The notes: generated by a model not told the origin, from the sequence alone. Counted from the first letter of the stretch, positions 50,914-59,090 are shown. The stretch is 64,000 bases of DNA from Chloroflexota bacterium (GCA_016215025.1 JACRMI010000076.1:81741-145740), one strand, 5' to 3'. Numbers and translations are program-made.

Positions 50914-50935
50914 TTACGGCGAACGTCCGCTAGTG

Positions 50936-51889
50936 TTACCTGTTCACTGCTAACTGTTTACTATGCTCGTGTTCCCATTCCGCCAAAAATTTTTCCGCTT
51001 CCATTTCTGCCATACAACCATAACCCGCACTGACGACCGCTTGGCGGAAGACATGATCGTGGACCTCGCCGGCGGCAAAGACACCGGGGACACTTGTGTG
51101 CAAGCGCGCGTCCACCTTAAGATATCCTTCTTCGTTCATCGCCAGTTGTCCCTTGAACAATTGGGTATTCGGCGTATGACCGACGTAGACAAAGATGCCT
51201 TGCGCCGACAATTGCGACAACTCGTGCGTTTGCGTGTTTTCTAGCACTATGGCGTCCATTTTGCCATTGCCTTTAATTTCCTTGACGACGGAATTCCAAA
51301 CGAAATTCACTTTCGGTTCGTTATGCGCGCGGTCTTGCAAGATGGGTTGCGCGCGCAGTTGATCGCGGCGATGAATGATGTGGACGCGGTTGGCGAACTT
51401 GGTCAGGAACAAACCTTCTTGCAACGCGCTGTCGCCGCCGCCGACGACGGCGATGTCTTTGTTGCGGAAAAAGAATCCATCGCAGGTGGCGCAGTACGAA
51501 ACACCGCGTCCGGCAAATTCTCGTTCGCCGGGCACATTCAATTTGCGAGGCGATGCGCCGCTCGCAATAATGATCGATTTGGCTTCATATTGATTACCGT
51601 TTTCGGTTTCTAATTGGAATGGATGCGTTTGCAAATTCACCCGCGTGACGAAATCCATTTCGATGCGCGCGCCAAACTTGAGCGCCTGTTTCTGCATCAA
51701 ATCGACCAATTGCGGGCCATCGATGCCGTCCGGAAAACCCGGATAATTTTCAACTTGGTCCGTCGTTGCGATTTGTCCACCGATTTCTCGACCCGTAATA
51801 ATCAATGGCGCTTGATTCGCCCGTGCGGCGTAGATCGCCGCTGTCAAACCCGAGGGTCCCGATCCGATGATGATAATGTTCTCAGTCAT
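50936..51889 (-). CDS. trxB: Thioredoxin reductase
   Basis: About 317 residues. The FAD motif is IIGSGPSGLTAAIYAARA, the redox pair is CATCDG, the NADPH motif is VVGGGDSALQEGLFL with HRRDQLRAQ binding the phosphate, and the second FAD motif is VFAAGEVHDHVFRQAVVSAGYG. The last has Glu where most TrxB have Asp (GDV). ATG 51889 has GAGGTG ahead. The C-terminal tail runs into repeat-like DNA. It passes electrons from NADPH to thioredoxin. Confidence 0.93.
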   Translation of the reverse strand: MTENIIIIGSGPSGLTAAIYAARANQAPLIITGREIGGQIATTDQVENYPGFPDGIDGPQLVDLMQKQALKFGARIEMDFVTRVNLQTHPFQLETENGNQYEAKSIIIASGASPRKLNVPGEREFAGRGVSYCATCDGFFFRNKDIAVVGGGDSALQEGLFLTKFANRVHIIHRRDQLRAQPILQDRAHNEPKVNFVWNSVVKEIKGNGKMDAIVLENTQTHELSQLSAQGIFVYVGHTPNTQLFKGQLAMNEEGYLKVDARLHTSVPGVFAAGEVHDHVFRQAVVSAGYGCMAEMEAEKFLAEWEHEHSKQLAVNR

Positions 51890-51922
51890 TTGACACCTCA
51901 ATTCAAACTCTAAAATCCAAAT

Positions 51923-52663
51923 CTAACCTAGATCACCTAGTTCGTACAAAATTGCCGAAGTGGCTGCCAATCCCGCGGTCTCCGCGCGCAAGATTCGCGG
52001 ACCAAGCGAGACTGGAATAATGCCGTGTTCTTTGGCGACGGCGATTTCTTCTTCCGCAAAACCACCTTCAGGTCCGATAAATATATTAATCTGTTTCGAT
52101 TTTGGAACCTGCACCAATGCCTCGCGCAAGCTGCGGTTGTGTTCTTCTTCCCATGGAATCAACGATAATCCGCTACGCGCTGCGAGTTCACATGCATGTA
52201 TAAACAACGTCGGATTTGCCAAATGGGGCAGACTCGCGCGCCCCGCTTGCTCCGCGGCTTCGACGACGATGCGCTCCCAACGATCGATCCGTACGCCGCT
52301 TACATCTTCCAAGTTGCCGACGATACAACGCGCTGCTAGCACCGGCACAAAGGTCGTAATGCCGATCTCCGTTCCCTTTTGCAAGACCCAATCGAATTTC
52401 TGTCCCTTGAGCAGACCCTGGTAAAGTGTAATGTGGGTGCTGGGTTCCGTATCGAGTTGCCAGCGGTCTTCGACTGTTCCGCGCACCGTGTCGCGATCGA
52501 TCAACGTAAGCTTGGTTTGATGCGCGAATCCGGAATTGTCGAGCAAGATAATGCTGTCACCAATACGCATTCGAAGCACATCGCGAATTTGATGAATAAT
52601 GTCGCCGCGCAGAATGACGCGATTGTCGTGGATGGTATTGGGAGGAATGAAGAATCGATGCAT
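51923..52663 (-). CDS. rsmE: 16S rRNA m3U1498 methyltransferase RsmE
   Basis: A 246-residue SPOUT-class methyltransferase. HRFFIPPNTI at the start and the SAM-binding knot IFIGPEGGFAEEEIAVAKEHG with LGPRILRAETAGLAATSAILYE at the end are RsmE signatures. LQKGTEIGITTFVPVLAARCI is also typical. It lies six bases after prmA on the same strand, a common dnaJ-prmA-rsmE order. Confidence 0.95.
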   Translation of the reverse strand: MHRFFIPPNTIHDNRVILRGDIIHQIRDVLRMRIGDSIILLDNSGFAHQTKLTLIDRDTVRGTVEDRWQLDTEPSTHITLYQGLLKGQKFDWVLQKGTEIGITTFVPVLAARCIVGNLEDVSGVRIDRWERIVVEAAEQAGRASLPHLANPTLFIHACELAARSGLSLIPWEEEHNRSLREALVQVPKSKQINIFIGPEGGFAEEEIAVAKEHGIIPVSLGPRILRAETAGLAATSAILYELGDLG

Positions 52664-52669
52664 GGCAAT

Positions 52670-53563
52670 TTACGATTTGAGTTTTTGACCGATGATGGCA
52701 ACCCAATCTTCTTCTTGGGTTTTCTCAATCACATCGATCTCTACTGCATCGAATGCTTCTACGACATCGTCGGCTTTGGTCGCCAGAATTCCCGACGCAA
52801 TTACGATGCCTTCGGAATGCAAAGCCGAAGCGAGCGCAGGCGCGAGTTCGCATATCACTTCGGCTAATATATTGATGCAGATGAGGTCGAATTGGTTACA
52901 ATGCTTTTCTGTGTCGATAGAGCCGAGTTCGACCCGCACAAAGTTTTCGACGTGATTAAAGCCTACATTGCGCGTGGTCGTATCAACCGCAACCGTATCT
53001 GTATCGAGCGCAAGAATTTCACGCGCGCCCAGTTTGGCTGCGGTGATCGAAAGAATACCCGAACCGGTTCCCACATCGAGCGTGTGCGGATTGCCGTGCA
53101 AGTGATTTTCCAACGCGATCATGCACAAGCGTGTGGTTGGATGCAAGCCGGTACCAAACGCCATGCCTGGGTCAAGCTCGATCACAATGTCATCCGGCTG
53201 CGCCGTGTACTCTAGCCAGGATGGTTTGATGACGAGATGCTTGCCAATGTGCAGAAGCGTGTAATACTTTTTCCACGCTTCTGCCCAATCTTCTTCGGCG
53301 AGTTCGCGCGTTTGTGGGGTGGTCATGGGGCGCAGTTGCGCGAGATGCCATAGACCTTCTTCCGCGCGCTCAAGATTGCCGCGTTGATCGGACGAGAAAA
53401 AAGCGCGGACGATAAACGCCCGCGCCGGGTCAAAAGTTTCGCCTGGGTCCGGCAAGAGCGTTTGCTCGATTGCCGCACCGCCTTGCACAAATTCGTTCAG
53501 CAATGCGGCAGCGGCTTCCGCGCCTTCCGCATCAGTTCGAATCGATAGTTCAATCCAGTTCAT
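52670..53563 (-). CDS. prmA: Ribosomal protein L11 methyltransferase PrmA
   Basis: A 297-residue methyltransferase. The SAM motif is LDVGTGSGILSITAAKLGA, preceded by the characteristic DPGMAFGTGLHPTTRLCM; the post-I acid is in ILALDTDTVAV and the substrate-side motif is DLICINILAEVI. It trimethylates L11. It lies between dnaJ and rsmE in the usual order. Confidence 0.94.
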   Translation of the reverse strand: MNWIELSIRTDAEGAEAAAALLNEFVQGGAAIEQTLLPDPGETFDPARAFIVRAFFSSDQRGNLERAEEGLWHLAQLRPMTTPQTRELAEEDWAEAWKKYYTLLHIGKHLVIKPSWLEYTAQPDDIVIELDPGMAFGTGLHPTTRLCMIALENHLHGNPHTLDVGTGSGILSITAAKLGAREILALDTDTVAVDTTTRNVGFNHVENFVRVELGSIDTEKHCNQFDLICINILAEVICELAPALASALHSEGIVIASGILATKADDVVEAFDAVEIDVIEKTQEEDWVAIIGQKLKS

Positions 53564-53573
53564 AGGAGTGGCG

Positions 53574-53625
53574 GGTGACGTGTGGCGGGTGACGGAAATC
53601 TATCTCGTCACTCATCACTCGTCAC
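53574..53625. repeat. GTGACG-type inverted repeat between prmA and dnaJ
   Basis: An imperfect palindrome of GTGACG / CGTCAC units filling the gap between two genes of the same operon. Confidence 0.5.
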
Positions 53626-54737
53626 TTGAACGCATCCTTTACTTTACCGAATACGCCCTTGTCGCGCGCGCCCGTCGGTTCTTTTTCGAGCGTCTTGGCA
53701 AATTCGCGCAAGAGGTCTCTTTGCTTGTCGGTTAGCTTGGTGGGAACGACCACTTGAATGGTAACGAGCAAATCGCCCCGACCATTGCGCCGCAAATGCG
53801 GAACGCCTTGTTCTTTGATGCGAAAAGTTTTTCCGTGTTGCGTGCCCGGTGGAATTGAAAATGCAATATCGCCTTCCGGCAGAATCGGGACTTGAAGGTT
53901 ATCGCCCAGTGCAGCTTGAGCAATATTGATCGGCAAATCGAGCAGTAGGTCGGTGCCTTCGCGGTGAAAGAGCGGATGTTTCTTGACACTAATGACGACG
54001 TAGAGATTGCCTGGGGGGCCACCGCGTGTACCTGCTTCGCCTTCACCAGCGAGCCGAATTTGCGTACCCTCATCGACGCCCGCCGGAATCGATACTTGGA
54101 TTTTGCGCGTGTTCTGAACGCGTTTGTTGCCTTTGCAGGTGGAGCACGGCGCGAGAACAACTTCGCCTTGACCTTCGCAACGCGGGCAGGTGCCTACGTT
54201 CACGAACGATCCAAAGATCGATTGCTGAACGCGGCGCACTTCACCGGTGCCTTGACATTGCGGACAACGTACCGGATTCGTCCCAGGTTCTGCGCCGCTG
54301 CCTTTACACGTTGGACATGTTTCGAGGCGCGGAATGTCGAGTTCCTTCTCAGCCCCAAAGACGGCTTCTTCAAATGCGATTTGAAGATTGTACTTGAGAT
54401 GTGAACCCGGTTGAGGTCCGCGTCGATTGGCGCCGCGCGAACCCATGCCGAAAAATTCTTCAAAGATGTCGGCGAATCCGCCAAAGCCGGAAAAATCGCC
54501 AAAGCCACCTTGCGGTGGATTGTGTCCATAACGATCATACAACTGGCGTTTTTCTGGATCCGACAAGACTTGGTACGCTTCGCCGATTTCTTTGAATTTT
54601 TCTTCGGATTCGGCGTTGCCCTGATTGGCATCGGGGTGATATTGTTTGGCGAGACGCCGAAAAGATTTTTTGATTTCTTCTTCGCTGGCGTCTCGACTTA
54701 CACCGAGTACATCATAGTAGTCACGTTTGGTGGGCAC
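53622..54737 (-). CDS. dnaJ: Chaperone DnaJ
   Basis: A 371-residue type I DnaJ. The J-domain (1-70) has the HPD motif in [11 protein letters not shown] Gly/Phe region follows ([15 protein letters not shown]), then four zinc-finger repeats, [24 protein letters not shown] and CSTCKGNK, of which the last lacks the second Gly. The C-terminal substrate-binding domains end near residue 345. It stimulates DnaK. No dnaK or grpE is next to it. Confidence 0.96.
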   Translation of the reverse strand: MPTKRDYYDVLGVSRDASEEEIKKSFRRLAKQYHPDANQGNAESEEKFKEIGEAYQVLSDPEKRQLYDRYGHNPPQGGFGDFSGFGGFADIFEEFFGMGSRGANRRGPQPGSHLKYNLQIAFEEAVFGAEKELDIPRLETCPTCKGSGAEPGTNPVRCPQCQGTGEVRRVQQSIFGSFVNVGTCPRCEGQGEVVLAPCSTCKGNKRVQNTRKIQVSIPAGVDEGTQIRLAGEGEAGTRGGPPGNLYVVISVKKHPLFHREGTDLLLDLPINIAQAALGDNLQVPILPEGDIAFSIPPGTQHGKTFRIKEQGVPHLRRNGRGDLLVTIQVVVPTKLTDKQRDLLREFAKTLEKEPTGARDKGVFGKVKDAFK

Positions 54738-54807
54738 GGCGATATTATATGCGAAAGCGTTTTTTTGGCAAAGGGTGTATCACGATTTTTAAAATTTGAA
54801 ATTTTGC

Positions 54808-54836
54808 TTGACACAACGGAATTGTTGTGGTATATT
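54808..54836 (+). promoter_or_regulatory. Promoter of the c-di-AMP riboswitch
   Basis: TTGACA at 54808-54813, a 17-base spacer and TATATT at 54831-54836. The spacer holds a CACAAC-GGAATT-GTTGTG dyad (54812-54829) that could be an operator. Confidence 0.75.
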
Positions 54837-54854
54837 ATTTGCAGAAAATAAAAG

Positions 54855-55012
54855 ATGTCTGCCGAATCTTTCGATACCCAATCGAGAGAACGGAGGAACC
54901 AACCGAGGGGTGTATCTCGCCAGAGCGAGAGGGGTATCCTTCAACCCTAACCCGTCAGCTAACTTCGTAGGCAATGAAGGGGACGAGTTGGTGGCGTCAG
55001 GTCGACGCATGC
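54855..55012 (+). ncRNA. Cyclic di-AMP riboswitch (ydaO/yuaA type)
   Basis: The conserved blocks of the ydaO leader are visible in order: ACGGAGGAACCAACCGA, GGGGTGTATCT, GGGGTATCC and CCCGTCAGCTAAC followed by TTCGTAGGC. A small variable stem, CTCGCCAGAGCGAG, lies between the second and third. The strong promoter upstream and an intrinsic terminator at 55017 complete a genetic-off switch. No protein gene follows, only hairpins and tRNA genes. Confidence 0.85.
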
Positions 55013-55016
55013 TTTT

Positions 55017-55047
55017 AAACCACAGTTTCCCCTGTGGTTTTTTGTTT
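55017..55047 (+). terminator. Terminator of the riboswitch
   Basis: AAACCACAG / CTGTGGTTT with a 6-base loop, followed by TTTTTTG. It lies five bases after the aptamer. Confidence 0.85.
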
Positions 55048-55083
55048 GGTTATTATTTGCCCTTCTTCTCCTCCTTTTCGATT

Positions 55084-55124
55084 GGTTGTCTCCTCCCGTC
55101 GGCGTCTGCGGGAGTGAGACAACC
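55084..55124. repeat. Hairpin downstream of the riboswitch
   Basis: GGTTGTCTCCTCCCG / CGGGAGTGAGACAACC with one bulge. It is a long stem without a T-run and its role is unknown. Confidence 0.5.
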
Positions 55125-55134
55125 TGATTGGCGA

Positions 55135-55181
55135 TGCGCCGCTTTTGAATCAAGGCAGATCAAAAGCGGCGCACCCAATTT
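55135..55181 (+). terminator. Second terminator before the tRNA genes
   Basis: A perfect 14-bp stem TGCGCCGCTTTTGA and complement, with an 11-base loop, followed by CCCAATTTTT. It would stop any read-through from the riboswitch before tRNA-Phe. Confidence 0.65.
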
Positions 55182-55236
55182 TTCCGAGTGAGCGAGTTTG
55201 ACAAAAACGCGAGAACGGATAAAATGACATTCGCTC

Positions 55237-55312
55237 GCCGAGGTAGCTCAGTTGGTAGAGCACGCGGCTGAAAACCGCGGTGTCCGCAGTCCGATTCTGC
55301 GCCTCGGCACCA
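55237..55312 (+). tRNA. tRNA-Phe (GAA)
   Basis: A 76-base cloverleaf including CCA. The acceptor stem is GCCGAGG / CCTCGGC, the D-arm AGCTCAGTTGGTAGAGC is typical, and the anticodon loop CTGAAAA has GAA. The T-arm is GCAGTCCGATTCTGC and the 3' end ACCA is encoded. Confidence 0.95.
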
Positions 55313-55328
55313 TTAGTCGCGTAGTCGG

Positions 55329-55378
55329 GTAGTCAAATAGTCAGTCAGGATTACAAGACTATCCGACTAATTGACTAC
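55329..55378. repeat. GTAGTCAAATAGT inverted repeat between tRNAs
   Basis: GTAGTCAAATAGT / ACTAATTGACTAC differ by one base from perfect complementarity. It is related to the repeat at 44183-44227. Confidence 0.55.
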
Positions 55379-55389
55379 ATGACTAAGAT

Positions 55390-55462
55390 GCGGAAGTGGC
55401 TCAGTTGGTAGAGCGTCTCCTTGCCAAGGAGAAGGTCGCGGGTTCAAATCCCGTCTTCCGCT
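55390..55462 (+). tRNA. tRNA-Gly (GCC)
   Basis: A 73-base cloverleaf without encoded CCA. The acceptor stem is GCGGAAG / CTTCCGC, the anticodon stem is TCTCC / GGAGA with GCC in the loop TTGCCAA, and the T-arm is CGGGTTCAAATCCCG. It adjoins a tyrosine recombinase gene, so its 3' part is a likely attachment site of the island that follows. Confidence 0.95.
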
Positions 55463-55495
55463 CTTTATGTAAGGGCAGGGGCAATTTCCCCCACT

Positions 55496-55527
55496 AACCA
55501 GTCTGATGAAGACTGGTTTTTTATTTT
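55496..55527 (+). terminator. Terminator after tRNA-Gly
   Basis: AACCAGTCT / AGACTGGTT with loop GATGA, followed by TTTTATTTT. It ends the tRNA transcript and separates it from the integrase gene. Confidence 0.8.
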
Positions 55528-55677
55528 CCTCCCCACTTTTGAAGAAGAACCTCGTCTTTTTCACGTCTTTCAAACATGACCTTCTCCCTTTTTCCGAAAG
55601 ACGACCTTCTAACTTTAAGACGACATTCTCTTTTTTGTCTGGCAGACAATAGACCGACAGCCCCAGGAGGGATTAAA

Positions 55678-56751
55678 ATGTCAGGGAAATCAGAAGCCTT
55701 ACGGAAACGCGAACGTATGCAAATCAAAATTTCTACCCTGCTCGATTACTATCTCACCACAAAAAAGGTGAAGGGGTGTTCCCCCAAAACGATCGTTGCC
55801 ATCCGGAGCGTGATGGAGCGATTCATTCGCTTCTTGGAGGGACGCGAACACTCGCTGAAGCTTGTGGATCTATCTATCGAGGATGCACGGGCGTATGTAG
55901 TTTCCCTACAGGGGAAAGTGACCAAGTATCCTGGGCACAAGTTCAATAACCCAATTCCTGATTCGGAATACTCACCTCAAACCATCCATAGTCATGTTCG
56001 TATATTGCGAACATTTTCCAATTGGGTGAAGGACGAAGGTTATTCGACCAAGCCGATCTTCGAGCGTTTGGAGTTGCCCAGATTGCCCCAGGTGAAAATC
56101 GCTGTTCTTTCGCCAGAAGAAATACAGCAAGTCCTGGGTTCCATCAATCCTGGGACGTTTATTGGCGCGCGCTTGATAGCAATGGTCTTGGTGATGCTCG
56201 ACACGGGTATCCGCGCCGGTGAACTAGTGGGCATGCAACTCGCGAACGTGGATTGGGATCGCGGGGTAATCAAAGTTTTCGGCAAGGGTTCCAAGGAGCG
56301 ATTCGTTCCAATCGGGGCAACGGCAAAACAAACGATGCTTCGATATGTGCAAACATTTCGCCCCAAGCCAGCCCGAGATGACATCGACCAAGTATTTCTA
56401 TCGGTGGATGGATATGCGTTGACGGTGAATGCACTTGTCCATATCATGCATCGGCTAGCGAAGAACAGCGGGGTAGAAAGATTACACGCGCATCTCTTGC
56501 GCCACACTTCAGGAGTAACGTATCTCGTCAATGGGGGTGATACCAAGTCACTCCAAATGTACCTGGGTCACACCTCAGCCCAAATGACGAATCATTACGA
56601 ACAACTGACCACGGAGCACATGATGGCGCAACATCGAAAATTTTCGCCTGTGGATTCGCTGGGGGTATCGTATCGGCGATTTGGCAAACCTAAAGCGAAT
56701 GGAGCAAAATCGACTAAGTCCTCTGATTTTTCTTCGGCAGAAGGCAAGTAG
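55678..56751 (+). CDS. Tyrosine recombinase / phage-type integrase
   Basis: A 357-residue recombinase. The N-terminal SAM-like core-binding domain (about 15-120) precedes the catalytic domain. The active residues are the Arg in DTGIRAGELVGMQL, Lys in VFGKGSKERFVPIG, His-x-x-Arg in HAHLLRHTSGVTYL, His in YLGHTSAQMTNHYEQ and the Tyr of NHYEQ. ATG 55678 has AGGAGG at 55665-55670. It lies about 215 bases after tRNA-Gly and is the presumed integrase of the island; a XerC/D role is less likely given its neighbours. Confidence 0.92.
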   Translation: MSGKSEALRKRERMQIKISTLLDYYLTTKKVKGCSPKTIVAIRSVMERFIRFLEGREHSLKLVDLSIEDARAYVVSLQGKVTKYPGHKFNNPIPDSEYSPQTIHSHVRILRTFSNWVKDEGYSTKPIFERLELPRLPQVKIAVLSPEEIQQVLGSINPGTFIGARLIAMVLVMLDTGIRAGELVGMQLANVDWDRGVIKVFGKGSKERFVPIGATAKQTMLRYVQTFRPKPARDDIDQVFLSVDGYALTVNALVHIMHRLAKNSGVERLHAHLLRHTSGVTYLVNGGDTKSLQMYLGHTSAQMTNHYEQLTTEHMMAQHRKFSPVDSLGVSYRRFGKPKANGAKSTKSSDFSSAEGK

Positions 56752-56769
56752 GAAAACACTCCATGGCAT

Positions 56770-57114
56770 TCAACCTGAAGATCGCGGCCCGTCTTCGGTT
56801 CGATATGCATTCCTTGGAACAACTAAAGGGGCGTAGCCTGCCGCCATCAAGAGTTCATCCGTTTGCGACACTGTTAAACGAAGAGCCAGCGCAAGGCGGA
56901 TCACCGTATTTGAGGAAGGGTGTGTCTTGTCGCCCTTGATTAGACGATAAACATAGGCAGGGTCGAGATGGGCGTTCGCCGCAATGGCATCATAGTGCGA
57001 CTTGCCGTCTTGTTCACAATGACTCCTGAATATCGCAGTGAAACTCAAGTCTACTGCAAGATACTCAAACGTTCTATTCGGTTGCTCCCTGCGAATTTCC
57101 ACCGCCCTGTCCAA
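56770..57114 (-). CDS. XRE-like helix-turn-helix protein
   Basis: A 114-residue protein. The helix-turn-helix YDAIAANAHLDPAYVYRLIKGDKTHPSSNTVIRLALAL lies in the middle, with the C-terminal extension TVSQTDELLMAAGYAPL typical of mobile-element XRE regulators. The likely start is TTG 57114, weakly supported by a GAGG site about ten bases upstream. It follows the replication initiator gene on the same strand and converges with the integrase. It may regulate replication or excision of the island. Confidence 0.75.
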   Translation of the reverse strand: MDRAVEIRREQPNRTFEYLAVDLSFTAIFRSHCEQDGKSHYDAIAANAHLDPAYVYRLIKGDKTHPSSNTVIRLALALRLTVSQTDELLMAAGYAPLVVPRNAYRTEDGPRSSG

Positions 57115-57142
57115 CTCTATGTTCCTCTCTGCATGATTTCTC

Positions 57143-57652
57143 TCATTTGAGGCGAAAACCCTTAAAGCCGATGAATTGATGATCCGCTAAACTCTTGGTT
57201 AGATATTTTGCCACGTAGTATCCAACTGCCTCGCCATCACTGATCCGCGTAAAGGAATTGCGGCCGTGGGCTTCAAAAGCCATTTTCCAAAAATGGCGCA
57301 TGAACATAGTTTCAAATTCTTCAGACAATGCGCCAATAACCATCATCCCATGCGAATGGTACGTTCCGCTCAAATGTTGCTCGGCGACGACGAATGCATT
57401 GCAGTCGAGGTTGACACTCTTGCAGGCTTTCTTGAGTAGGCGCTTGGTGCGGTCCACCGCTAGCATCGCCGAAGATGCTCCCTTCCGAAACGTCAACGTG
57501 AACCAGACATCGCAGCCCAGTTGATTCAGCAGTTTGACCCATTCTTGCTTGAGTTCCTGCCGCTTAAGAAAACCGTACCCTTCCTCACTCGTCCACCAAT
57601 CGGGCGGTACAAGCGTAATCAATTTCTCACTCACTAGATCTTTTGGTTCCAT
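57143..57652 (-). CDS. HUH-type replication initiator-like protein
   Basis: About 169 residues from ATG 57652, which has GGAGAG just upstream. The three rolling-circle Rep motifs are in order: VWFTLTFRKGAS (motif 1), LSGTYHSHGMMVIGAL (H-x-H metal motif) and AVGYYVAKYLTKSL (catalytic Tyr with the Tyr-x-x-Lys spacing). A longer frame from GTG 57805 overlaps the preceding gene by GTGA and is possible, but it would read through a strong hairpin. It would nick DNA to start replication or transfer of the element. Confidence 0.75.
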   Translation of the reverse strand: MEPKDLVSEKLITLVPPDWWTSEEGYGFLKRQELKQEWVKLLNQLGCDVWFTLTFRKGASSAMLAVDRTKRLLKKACKSVNLDCNAFVVAEQHLSGTYHSHGMMVIGALSEEFETMFMRHFWKMAFEAHGRNSFTRISDGEAVGYYVAKYLTKSLADHQFIGFKGFRLK

Positions 57653-57667
57653 TGACTCTCCAATTTT

Positions 57668-57706
57668 GGGCGCAAGGCGACTGACAAGGATAGTCGCCTT
57701 GCGCCC
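57668..57706. promoter_or_regulatory. 15-bp hairpin upstream of the Rep start, possible origin or attenuator
   Basis: GGGCGCAAGGCGACT and its exact complement with a 9-base loop, 16 bases ahead of the Rep start. Rep-nicking origins are often hairpins near the rep gene, and a terminator or translation block is the alternative. Confidence 0.45.
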
Positions 57707-57801
57707 GCAGCTCATCCCAGGCAGATCACTTGCTAATTCTCGCGTCGCGCGGTTCGATTGCATTACCAACCGAATCGAGAAAGGCGAGATTGTCTTCGGT
57801 A

Positions 57802-58008
57802 TCACATGGTGGACGGATGCAACGCCGCCTCATTGGCGTTGCAATCTTTTTTCAAGATACCAGAGCCGTTGCATTCACGACAGGGTAGTTCATCGGTTCC
57901 CCATCGATGAATGATACCGTCAGGGTCTTCGATGATTCCCAATCCATCGCATACTGGACAGAATTGTTCGTTTTTTGATTCCAATCTGAATGGGTGACTA
58001 GTAAGCAC
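57802..58008 (-). CDS. Small CxxCxGxG zinc-binding protein
   Basis: A 68-residue protein from GTG 58008. Two DnaJ-like zinc half-sites, CPVCDGLGII and CRECNGSGIL, are spaced about 25 residues apart, so a single zinc ribbon is likely. It overlaps the longer Rep frame by four bases and is probably co-transcribed with it. The function is unknown; small zinc proteins with Rep on mobile elements are often accessory or regulatory. Confidence 0.55.
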   Translation of the reverse strand: MLTSHPFRLESKNEQFCPVCDGLGIIEDPDGIIHRWGTDELPCRECNGSGILKKDCNANEAALHPSTM

Positions 58009-58183
58009 TTGGCCTCACGCAGAACAATAGGCAAGGGCGCGTCGGGCGGGCGCGGCGCTCTCTACGAGCTACGCCGCCGCGCTCCGCACCGACGGCGCGC
58101 CGAATTTATTCCGCCGCCCACCATACATTCCTAATTGGAATTATTATACCATACAGAAAAATTCCTGTCAAGCTTAGTTATTC
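58009..58183. other. GC-rich palindromic stretch in the island
   Basis: A run of GGCGGGCGCGGCGC, GCCGCCGCGC and GACGGCGCGCCG with strong folding potential between two regulatory genes, followed by an AT-rich part. No gene is supported; it could be an origin or a transfer site. Confidence 0.35.
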
Positions 58184-58225
58184 CTATTTAGACTATTGCC
58201 AAATAGGTATATATATGCGATAATA
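58184..58225 (+). promoter_or_regulatory. Promoter and operator of the XRE gene
   Basis: -35 TTGCCA (58197-58202), 17 bases, -10 GATAAT (58220-58225). A dyad CCTATTT-N11-AAATAGG (58184-58208) covers the -35 box, as expected for autorepression by the XRE protein. Confidence 0.6.
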
Positions 58226-58252
58226 TAATCAAATAACGGAGGAGTCGAAACC

Positions 58253-58657
58253 ATGCCAAAGATCAAATTCCAATTAACTGCGAATTGGGAGCGCGAAGAG
58301 GACGAGCGTTATATCCAGTACATCAAAGCCAGAATCAGAGATGCGCGCGAAAACCACACTCCCAAAATGACTCAGGCTGAATTGGCAGAAAAACTTGGAC
58401 GTACTCAAGCCTATTTTTCCAAATTGGAAAAGGGGGAACTGGTCCCGAGTATCGTCGAGATGTTGGGAATAGCCCAGCATACCCAAACACCCATCCAATT
58501 CTTTTTGCCTATCCAAGACATCAAGGAAGATCAATTAAATGGCATGGAATGGCGTTTACTGTCGAGCTTCAGAAGCATCGAAGATAATCAAAGGAAAGAG
58601 ATTGTGATTGATACAGCGAAAAAATTTGCTGAAACCAAGAAGGTAAGGCAGAAATAG
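58253..58657 (+). CDS. XRE-family transcriptional regulator
   Basis: A 134-residue repressor. The helix-turn-helix is KMTQAELAEKLGRTQAYFSKLEKGELVPSIVEMLGIAQ (about 40-80), preceded by a charged N-terminal extension with IQYIKARIRDARE. AACGGAGGAG lies ahead of ATG 58253. It is divergent from the Rep operon and could control both it and the restriction genes. Confidence 0.88.
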   Translation: MPKIKFQLTANWEREEDERYIQYIKARIRDARENHTPKMTQAELAEKLGRTQAYFSKLEKGELVPSIVEMLGIAQHTQTPIQFFLPIQDIKEDQLNGMEWRLLSSFRSIEDNQRKEIVIDTAKKFAETKKVRQK

Positions 58658-58732
58658 GAGCTTGCCATCAAATAGCATTTGATTCGCGCACCCTAAGAGC
58701 ATGTGAATCAGAAAGTGAATTGACTTGTAAAG

Positions 58733-58768
58733 AAGACCGTTAGTTTTAATGGCGGTCTTTTTCATTTT
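58733..58768 (+). terminator. Terminator after the XRE gene
   Basis: AAGACCG / CGGTCTT with a 13-base loop, followed by TTTCATTTTT. Confidence 0.7.
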
Positions 58769-58966
58769 TACCCCTTATCATTATCGGTCCGCTTTATTTG
58801 CGATTGCTCCCATCGCGCTCCATCGCCTGCAGTGGGAGCCATCGCAGAGAAAATCTCGATCTACCTAGAATCAGGTGCGTGAAATCATGTAAATGGGTTA
58901 CTGTATTTCCGTTACTATGTTTCGAGGATGTATTGGGGATGAGGCGAGGTTTCTTTACGGGAATTG
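58769..58966. other. Intergenic stretch without a gene
   Basis: About 200 bases between the XRE terminator and the promoter of the small RNA. Both strands are broken by stops and the few short frames have no ribosome site. Nothing else is recognised. Confidence 0.4.
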
Positions 58967-58995
58967 TTGCGAAAAGCGGGAGGTGAGGGTATAAT
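58967..58995 (+). promoter_or_regulatory. Promoter of the small RNA upstream of hsdR
   Basis: TTGCGA at 58967-58972, a 17-base spacer and TATAAT at 58990-58995. The expected start is near 59002. Confidence 0.65.
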
Positions 58996-59001
58996 GCATG
59001 C

Positions 59002-59090
59002 AAATTGCCCGGATGAACGACCACCCGAGGCGCAAGCGAGTGCAAGACCGCGCCCGCTCTGGTCAAGCTACCAGGGCGGGTGTTTGTTTT
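59002..59090 (+). ncRNA. Putative ~90-nt structured RNA
   Basis: Bounded by a good promoter and an intrinsic terminator: CCCGCTCTGGT / ACCAGGGCGGG (11-bp stem with one G-U pair, 6-base loop) followed by TGTTTGTTTT. Its 5' part contains GAACGACCACCCGAGG and CGCAAGCGAGTGC elements. There is no frame with a ribosome site. It is of unknown family and lies about 150 bases before hsdR, so it is either a leader or a stand-alone RNA. Confidence 0.5.

Noticed and set aside
54796..55191. Plus-strand 131-codon frame across the riboswitch
   Set aside because: It crosses the promoter, aptamer and terminator of the c-di-AMP riboswitch and has no protein-like composition.
55367..55573. Minus-strand 68-codon frame over tRNA-Gly
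   Set aside because: It is the complement of a tRNA gene and its terminator; such frames recur antisense to tRNAs and have no support.
57653..57805. Longer N-terminus of the Rep protein
   Set aside because: It reads through a 15-bp perfect hairpin and has no ribosome site at GTG 57805, whereas ATG 57652 does; the GTGA overlap keeps it as an alternative only.
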